A stretch of 36,596 nt of DNA from Aggregatilineales bacterium (GTDB taxonomy: Bacteria; Chloroflexota; Anaerolineae; Aggregatilineales; Phototrophicaceae), in the NCBI GenBank assembly GCA_029975765.1, contig JARKOK010000083.1, positions 1 to 36,596 of the forward strand, given 5' to 3'. A program made the position numbers and the translations under genes. Shown here in pieces: positions 31,958 to 36,596 of this stretch. The notes under the pieces are model-generated. The model was not told the origin of the DNA and searched no databases. It worked only from the letters and a program-made list of their open reading frames with translations. Position 1 is the first letter of the stretch. Each line of letters opens with the position of its first letter.

Positions 31958-33388
31958 ATGACAACGCAACAGATGCATATGAATGAACAGCAGCACACGC
32001 AAATTGACATCGCTGCTGTCGAGGATTTTCAGTCGCGCTTTCGTGGCGATCTGATTCGACCCGATCATCCACTGTATGACGAGGCGCGTTCAATCTGGAA
32101 CGCGATGATTGATAAGCACCCGGCGCTCATCGCCCGCTGTACCGGAGCAGCCGATGTCATTGAAGCCGTGCGCTTCGCTGACAGGAATGATCTGCTGGTA
32201 GCGGTACGCGGTGGTGGGCACAATGTGGCCGGAAGCGCACTCTGTGATGATGGTCTGGTCATTGACCTGTCCATGATGAAAGGCATCTATGTTGATCCCG
32301 TGCGGCGAATCGCACGCGCTCAACCGGGGGTTACCTGGGGCGAACTTGACCGCGAGACACAGGTCTTTGGATTGGCTGTTCCTGGCGGGATCGTCTCGGA
32401 AACGGGGATTGCGGGGTTGACCCTTGGCGGCGGCTTTGGCTGGTTGAGCCGTAAACATGGCTTCACCTGCGACAATCTGCGTTCCGTAGACATTGTCACC
32501 GCGAACGGTGAGTTGGTGACAGCCAGCAAAACCGAAAACGCCGATCTGTTCTGGGGTATTCGGGGCGGTGGCGGCAATTTCGGTGTCGTAACGTCATTCG
32601 AGTATGATCTGCATCCGGTCGGCCCTGAAGTGATGGCTGGTATCATCTTTCATCCGCTGTATGCCGCGCGGGATGTGTTGCGCTTCTACCGGGATTTTAC
32701 GGCAGCCGCGCCAAACGAACTGGGCAGTATGGCGGTTTTTCTGCTCGCGCCGTCCGCGCCGTTCATCCCGGAAGCGATGTGGGGGCAGCCGGCGATTGCG
32801 ATTATTGCCTGTTATGTGGGCGCTGTCGAAGAAGGTCAGCGGGTCATGCAGCCCCTCAAAACGTTCGGTAAGCCGCTGGCAGATGCAATCAAGCCCAAAC
32901 CCTTTGCCGCGCAGAATGCCATGCTTGATGCCGGCCAACCTGCCGGACTTCAGTATTACTGGAAGTCCGAGTACCTGTCGGAAATCAGCGACGATGCCAT
33001 CGAGACCTGCGTTCAGTACGCCGCCGGAATAACCTCACCTCATACGCGGGTTGCTCTGTTCCACCTGGGCGGTGCGGTGCGGAACAACGACGAGGCCGAC
33101 ATGGCGGTCAGTCACCGTAATACGGAATATGTACTGGCAATTAACAACGGATGGAAAAATCCAGCCGACAATGCCAAGCAAATTCAGTGGACTCGTGAAC
33201 TCTGGACGGCGATGCGCCCCTTCTCGAATGGCGGCGTCTACGTGAACTTCCTCAGTGAAGATGACGGTACACGCGTTCGCGCTGCGTACGGCTCTGACAA
33301 GTACGATCAGTTGGTACTGCTCAAGAACAAGTACGATTCGTCGAACCGGTTTCGGGTGAATCAAAACATCCAGCCAGCCACCTTATAA
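31958..33388 (+). CDS. FAD-linked oxidoreductase, berberine-bridge-enzyme type
   Basis: A 476-residue flavoprotein of the PCMH/VAO superfamily with a BBE C-terminus. Seen: IARCTGAADVIEAVRFA at the start of the FAD domain, VRGGGHNVAG with H88 as the likely covalent 8-alpha-histidyl FAD site, ARAQPGVTWGELD, GLTLGGGFGWLSRKHG, FWGIRGGGGNFGVVTSFEY, and the BBE tail VYVNFLSEDD...NKYDSSNRFRVNQNI. The second, cysteinyl attachment site of bicovalent members is not apparent (VSETGIAG). No signal peptide. The ATG at 31958 with GGAGG seven bases upstream is used. It probably shares a transcript with the haloperoxidase-like gene. Oxidation of an alcohol, sugar or secondary-metabolite substrate is typical of the family. 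Confidence 0.9.
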   Translation: MTTQQMHMNEQQHTQIDIAAVEDFQSRFRGDLIRPDHPLYDEARSIWNAMIDKHPALIARCTGAADVIEAVRFADRNDLLVAVRGGGHNVAGSALCDDGLVIDLSMMKGIYVDPVRRIARAQPGVTWGELDRETQVFGLAVPGGIVSETGIAGLTLGGGFGWLSRKHGFTCDNLRSVDIVTANGELVTASKTENADLFWGIRGGGGNFGVVTSFEYDLHPVGPEVMAGIIFHPLYAARDVLRFYRDFTAAAPNELGSMAVFLLAPSAPFIPEAMWGQPAIAIIACYVGAVEEGQRVMQPLKTFGKPLADAIKPKPFAAQNAMLDAGQPAGLQYYWKSEYLSEISDDAIETCVQYAAGITSPHTRVALFHLGGAVRNNDEADMAVSHRNTEYVLAINNGWKNPADNAKQIQWTRELWTAMRPFSNGGVYVNFLSEDDGTRVRAAYGSDKYDQLVLLKNKYDSSNRFRVNQNIQPATL

Positions 33389-33418
33389 CAAATGCTGACT
33401 GGATAGACGTGATTGACC

Positions 33419-33457
33419 GATTCAAAAACCACCAACTCTATGGGTGGTTTTTGAATC
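33419..33457. terminator. Long intrinsic terminator after the flavoprotein gene
   Basis: Perfect 15-bp inverted repeat GATTCAAAAACCACC-AACTCTATG-GGTGGTTTTTGAATC, 30 nt after the stop codon. The GC-rich core followed by TTTTT on either strand is typical of a bidirectional rho-independent terminator; it ends the haloperoxidase/flavoprotein transcript. Confidence 0.85.
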
Positions 33458-33569
33458 ATTAAGATAAGCAGATTAGAATTCATCTGATTTTGTAGTGAAA
33501 CCAGTGTGTGTAGAGGGTAGTGCCCCTTACGTTGAAGCTCACCCCATCCCAATTAGAGGAGGTAAGACC

Positions 33570-35387
33570 ATGCACCGAGTTCAACTAAGCATTGATTTTC
33601 TCCGCAAATTGAGTTTTCTGTCAGCAGCTTTTTTGTTATCTATAACTTTTACAATAGGTGGAGAAACAGCACAATCAAAAAATGCGTTTTTCCAGGATAA
33701 TCAGCAAACTTCGGTATATAGAGTAAGCTGGAGTCCTGATGGAAGTAAAATTGCCCTGGGGCAAGGGATCGAAATCTGTGATGACCCTGATTCGAGTTTA
33801 TATTCGATTCGGATATTAAACGCATCGGCAGGTCAGAATATCCAAACGCTTTTAGGAAGCACCTGCCCAATATATAACTTGGATTGGAGTCCAGATGGTA
33901 CGAAAATTGCTTATGGTGGGATAAGCGGGACTGTCACCATTGTTCCAGTTCCTGCCTCAACCCATATTCCTCCGCCAGCGCCAGCGGGAGACTCCTCTCA
34001 GAAACCGTTTGAAAAGCCCTCACCCCAAACCCCTCTCTCTGAGGGAGAGGGGCTTAAGCGGTCTTTTCTCCCCTTCTCCCTCATGGAGAAGGGGCCGGGA
34101 GATGAGGGCAAAAAGACTTCACAAATGGCTTCTCAGATACCGGCAACTGATGGAGTGCGCCGAATAGCCTGGAGTCCTGATGGCAGCAAAATCGCTGTGG
34201 GGAGCGGTTTTCAGTTCTGCAGCAGCAATCCAGATCACATCAACACTTTTCCTGTTGATATTTTAGATGCCAGTACGGGTGAGCTTTTAAAGTCCCTGGT
34301 CGGTAATCACTGTTACACCGACTCGGTGGATTGGAGTCCTGACAGCACGAAAGTTGTTGGGACAACAATTGAGCCGGTTGGAATGCGTATCTGGGATGTC
34401 GCCAGTGGTTTGGTGATCGTTGAAGGGCAAATGCCTGTTCAAGGGTTCATCATGGCAAAATGGAACCCAACTAATGCGAACTGGATTGCCATCAATACTA
34501 TTGGTATGGGAGTCGCGATACTCAATGCGACAACGGGTGAATTGCTTAACCCTTTAAACCTTTCTGGCTCATCAATTGATTGGAGTCCAGATGGAACTAA
34601 GCTGGTCGTTGGTGACGAGTACAAAAACAAAGTTGATGTATATGATGTAATGAACAGTATTGTCCAATTCACATTCCAGGGGGGAAGTGGATTTGTTGCC
34701 TGGAGTCCAGATGGGAGCAAGATTGCGAGTGGCAGTACAGATGGAAATATTTACGTTTGGAATGCAATCTCAGGCACACCATTAACTACTCTATCTGGAC
34801 ATATTAACATAGTTAACGAAGTGAATTGGAGTCCAGACAGTTCCAAGTTAGTCAGTGCCAGCGATGACGGGACAGTACGCATTTGGGATGCGATTACAGG
34901 CCAGCCGTTAGAAGTTATACAGGGTGATGGCCGCATCTACACGGTGGATTGGAGTCCAGATGGCACGAAAATTGCTTATGGTGGGATAAGCGGGACTGTC
35001 ACCATTGTTCCAGTTCCTACCTCAATCAATATTCCTCCGACAGCGCCAGCGGGAGACTCCTCTCAGAAACCGTTTGAAAAGCCCTCACCCCAAACCCCTC
35101 TCTCTGAGGGAGAGGGGCCTGGAGTTTGGCAGTCTGAAGAAAGTCGTTGTCAAGTGACAGCGGCTTTTTTTGTGGGAGGCAGTGGAAAAGGGCTGAAAAA
35201 CGCCGTTAGGCACGAGCGGAGGCGAAGACGGCGTTGTGTCTCCCGTCGGCAAGTGAAATGGCGTGGATGTTGGTTCAGCACCCAGACACACAAACGGATG
35301 AGCAGCGCCTTCTTATCCAGCACCTGCTTCAGGACCGCGATGTCGCCAGTGCCTATCCCCTGGCGCAGCAGTTTGTCCACATGGTGA
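33570..35387 (+). CDS. WD40 beta-propeller protein, 3' end disrupted
   Basis: The ORF encodes 605 residues from the ATG at 33570 (GAGGAGG upstream; the tracked start is 25 codons too early). An N-terminal hydrophobic segment (LSFLSAAFLLSITFTIGG) suggests export. About nine WSPDG/WSPDS motifs mark WD40 blades, for example VRIWDAITG. A palindromic repeat element is read in frame between two blades (SSQKPFEKPSPQTPLSEGEG and following), and the same 173-bp stretch recurs at the end of the propeller. After about residue 516 the frame runs into ISL3-like DNA, so the last 89 residues (arginine-rich RRRRRR and onward) are not native propeller sequence. Base composition is more AT-rich than the neighbours, a hint of transfer. 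Such propellers are binding scaffolds; the partner is unknown. Confidence 0.75.
   Translation: MHRVQLSIDFLRKLSFLSAAFLLSITFTIGGETAQSKNAFFQDNQQTSVYRVSWSPDGSKIALGQGIEICDDPDSSLYSIRILNASAGQNIQTLLGSTCPIYNLDWSPDGTKIAYGGISGTVTIVPVPASTHIPPPAPAGDSSQKPFEKPSPQTPLSEGEGLKRSFLPFSLMEKGPGDEGKKTSQMASQIPATDGVRRIAWSPDGSKIAVGSGFQFCSSNPDHINTFPVDILDASTGELLKSLVGNHCYTDSVDWSPDSTKVVGTTIEPVGMRIWDVASGLVIVEGQMPVQGFIMAKWNPTNANWIAINTIGMGVAILNATTGELLNPLNLSGSSIDWSPDGTKLVVGDEYKNKVDVYDVMNSIVQFTFQGGSGFVAWSPDGSKIASGSTDGNIYVWNAISGTPLTTLSGHINIVNEVNWSPDSSKLVSASDDGTVRIWDAITGQPLEVIQGDGRIYTVDWSPDGTKIAYGGISGTVTIVPVPTSINIPPTAPAGDSSQKPFEKPSPQTPLSEGEGPGVWQSEESRCQVTAAFFVGGSGKGLKNAVRHERRRRRRCVSRRQVKWRGCWFSTQTHKRMSSAFLSSTCFRTAMSPVPIPWRSSLSTW
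33881..34053 (+). repeat. 173-bp intragenic direct repeat, copy 1
   Basis: Copy 1 of a direct repeat inside the WD40 gene, with copy 2 at 34946-35118, exactly 1065 bp (355 codons) downstream and in the same frame. By eye I count five mismatches. It spans one WSPDGTKIAYGG blade motif, a proline-rich linker and the first part of the palindromic repeat element. Confidence 0.85.
34017..34108. repeat. 92-bp palindromic repeat element inside the WD40 frame
   Basis: Begins CCCTCACCCC and ends GATGAGGG, with two internal hairpins (CCCCTCTCTC-TGAG-GGAGAGGGG and CCCCTTCTCCCTCATGGAGAAGGGG). Elements of this composition are normally dispersed in intergenic DNA; here it is translated without a stop. A 36-bp truncated copy is at 35082-35117. 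Confidence 0.7.
34946..35118 (+). repeat. 173-bp intragenic direct repeat, copy 2
   Basis: Second copy of the repeat at 33881-34053, in the same reading frame. Homology stops abruptly in the middle of the palindromic element (after GAGAGGGGC), where unrelated sequence leading into the ISL3 remnant begins. The junction is a likely recombination or insertion point. Confidence 0.85.
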
Positions 35388-35638
35388 AACGACGGCTTGC
35401 CCCTCAGTTCGATGTTTGGTTAAGCGACTCGCAGACCACCTCGATCGTCCCATTACGCAATTTCGCGCCGGGTATTCAGCAGGATTACGCAGCCGTTCGG
35501 GCAGCACTTGAGACCCCCCGGAGCAATGGACAAACGGAGGGGCAGGTCAATCATCTCAAGTTCATTAAGCGTCAGATGTATGGTCGCGCTAAGCTCGACC
35601 TGTTGCGCCTGCGTGTGCTTTACCGGTCTCCTACATGA
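35210..35638 (+). mobile_element. Remnant of an ISL3-family transposase (C-terminal part)
   Basis: The frame encodes about 140 residues matching the end of ISL3-type DDE transposases: LPSASEMAWMLVQHP, TDEQRLLIQHLLQ, FAPGIQQDYAAVRAALE, and the diagnostic SNGQTEGQVNHLKFIKRQMY followed by GRAKLDLLRLRVLY. A stop lies just upstream of 35210 and the N-terminal two thirds, with most of the DDE core, are missing, so it is inactive. It overlaps the out-of-frame end of the WD40 ORF. No terminal repeats were identified with confidence; the segment after 35638 (TTGCGGATGAACCA) may be the original right end. Confidence 0.85.
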
Positions 35639-35749
35639 ATTGCGGATGAACCACTCCGAGGGGTAAAGCTCAAAAGCTCAGGTTAGGTCGCTTGTGTCAG
35701 ATCAAATCTTGTCTTTTACACAGTCTTGCAGATTAGAGAATCCCCATTT

Positions 35750-36364
35750 TCAGGGGGCTGCCAGATGCCCGGTTTCATTCATGGACACAACCACAAAGTC
35801 ATTATCCACAAATTCGATGAGGTTGATGGCACAGTTCTTCTGTACCAGATGCCAGTAACGTGAAAGCGGCAGACCGAGCATGAAGAGCAGCATGACACGG
35901 TTTACATTATCATGTCCCACGATTACCACGTCAGCCGAGGGGTGCTGCTGCGTAATGTCCTGCAGGGCTTTTGACGTTCGTGCCAGCACGTCAACGAGGC
36001 TTTCCCCACCCGGAAATTGGACAAGCTGGGGCGCATGATACCAGGTGTTCAGCAGATCGCCCCACTGCTCCCTCACCTGGTCTGCCGTCAACCCCTGCCA
36101 CTCCCCGTAGTTCATATCATTTAGATTGTGCAGGGGATGTACTTTCAGACCCAATGGGGCGGCGATGATTTCCCCGGTCTTAACTGCACGGCTCATGGGA
36201 CTGGTGTAAACAGCAGCCGGATTCCACCGGGATTGGATGCACCTGCCGGTCAGTTCGGCCTGAACAAAACCGGTCTCGTTAAGCGCGACATCGGTCCGAC
36301 CACGAAATCGCTCTTCGCGATTCCAGTCCGTCTGACCGTGACGGGTTAAGATAATGCGCGTCAT
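35750..36364 (-). CDS. Histidine phosphatase / phosphoglycerate-mutase-like protein
   Basis: A 204-residue branch-1 histidine phosphatase. Catalytic features: LTRHGQTDWN (R8, nucleophile H9), RGRTDVALNETG, YTSPMSRAVKTGEII, MNYGEWQGLT (acid), and VGHDNVNR with the second histidine. The family includes cofactor-dependent phosphoglycerate mutase, alpha-ribazole phosphatase (CobC) and broad phosphatases; no cobalamin genes adjoin, so the substrate is open. It is cytoplasmic, and AAGGA lies upstream of the ATG at 36364. The 110 bases between it and the ISL3 remnant contain only a weak CCCC/GGGG hairpin. It seems unrelated in function to the neighbouring genes. Confidence 0.88.
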   Translation of the reverse strand: MTRIILTRHGQTDWNREERFRGRTDVALNETGFVQAELTGRCIQSRWNPAAVYTSPMSRAVKTGEIIAAPLGLKVHPLHNLNDMNYGEWQGLTADQVREQWGDLLNTWYHAPQLVQFPGGESLVDVLARTSKALQDITQQHPSADVVIVGHDNVNRVMLLFMLGLPLSRYWHLVQKNCAINLIEFVDNDFVVVSMNETGHLAAP

Positions 36365-36462
36365 GTGGAATATCCTTGTATTTACAGATTTCTATTACTT
36401 GCGTTCTGCGTGGCTATTGTCAGGCGATCAAAAGGTTTATAAGATAATATGAGTAGGGCCTT

Positions 36463-36596
36463 ATGCTAGATAGGGAAAGCCAAAGCCTTGATCTGCAAGG
36501 GCTGAGGCCAACCGAGAAGACGATTAAGATAAATGGACAAGGTATGAGCGGTCAATTTGGTCAACAAGCGGGTACACAAGCCCCAAAAGGTGTGGG
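36463..36596 (+). CDS. Start of an unidentified ORF cut by the window end
   Basis: From ATG 36463 the frame stays open to the end of the window (44 codons: MLDRESQSLDLQGLRPTEKT and onward, glycine/glutamine-rich later). An in-frame stop lies just upstream, a weak AGGG precedes the ATG, and a possible promoter TTGTCA (36417-36422)/TAAGAT (36440-36445) with 17-nt spacing lies upstream. It is divergent from the histidine phosphatase. I do not recognise the family. Confidence 0.4.
   Translation, partial: MLDRESQSLDLQGLRPTEKTIKINGQGMSGQFGQQAGTQAPKGV

Noticed and set aside
33720-35020. Tandem WSPDG-coding repeats as a CRISPR or minisatellite
   Set aside because: The repeated TGGAGTCC(A/T)GATGG units are unevenly spaced and encode WD40 blade motifs in one frame; they are a protein repeat.

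Overview
The window looks like a chromosomal segment of a free-living heterotrophic bacterium, most plausibly a Chloroflexota (Anaerolineae-like) genome. This is an inference from gene content: two large STAND/NB-ARC signalling ATPases, one with an N-terminal LuxR helix-turn-helix, a family-1 sugar ABC importer under a LacI regulator, DUF1684 and DUF4242 proteins, short GC-rich intergenic palindromes, and no outer-membrane transport components. No rRNA, tRNA or CRISPR array was recognised. Most of the DNA is moderately GC-rich; the WD40 gene near 33.6-35.1 kb is visibly AT-richer.

Layout. 0-1.8 kb: a small membrane protein, then a metallo-beta-lactamase-fold hydrolase overlapping a TetR-type regulator, behind a near-consensus promoter covered by two operator-like repeats 21 bp apart. 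1.9-5.8 kb (minus): an oligopeptide-type ABC importer (two permeases, binding protein, no ATPases) whose leader carries an intrinsic terminator. 5.8-8.3 kb (plus): a DUF1684 protein and a group II PLP decarboxylase. 8.5-12.2 kb (minus): a DUF4062-NB-ARC-TPR STAND ATPase followed 15 nt later by an exported subtilisin-like protease.

12.4-26.1 kb is the most interesting part. A LacI regulator sits between a divergent TIM-barrel/SUMF1 fusion gene and a tight minus-strand operon: ADP-ribosylglycohydrolase-family protein, sugar-binding protein, two permeases, a second and larger ADP-ribosylglycohydrolase-family protein, an ATP-grasp CoA-ligase beta subunit with a C-terminal 2[4Fe-4S] ferredoxin-like domain, a CoA-ligase alpha/citrate-synthase fusion (ATP-citrate-lyase-like), and an exported esterase. 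The last four genes are 1-3 nt apart. A perfect 18-bp LacI-type palindrome overlaps the operon promoter, and a half-degenerate copy lies in the divergent LacI/TIM-barrel gap. I infer a substrate-induced uptake and degradation pathway for an unknown glycoside, whose later steps activate an organic acid with CoA and cleave it.

26.2-36.6 kb is more mosaic. It has a small membrane protein, an IS3-family transposase remnant abutting a 5'-truncated, frameshifted beta-propeller pseudogene, a DUF4242 protein, a LuxR-NB-ARC regulator divergent from a two-domain PAP2/vanadium-haloperoxidase-like protein (first domain without its histidines), and a covalent-flavin oxidoreductase ending in a long hairpin terminator. 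A WD40 propeller gene follows, carrying an in-frame palindromic repeat element and a 173-bp internal duplication and running into an ISL3-family transposase remnant. A histidine phosphatase and the start of an unidentified ORF finish the window.
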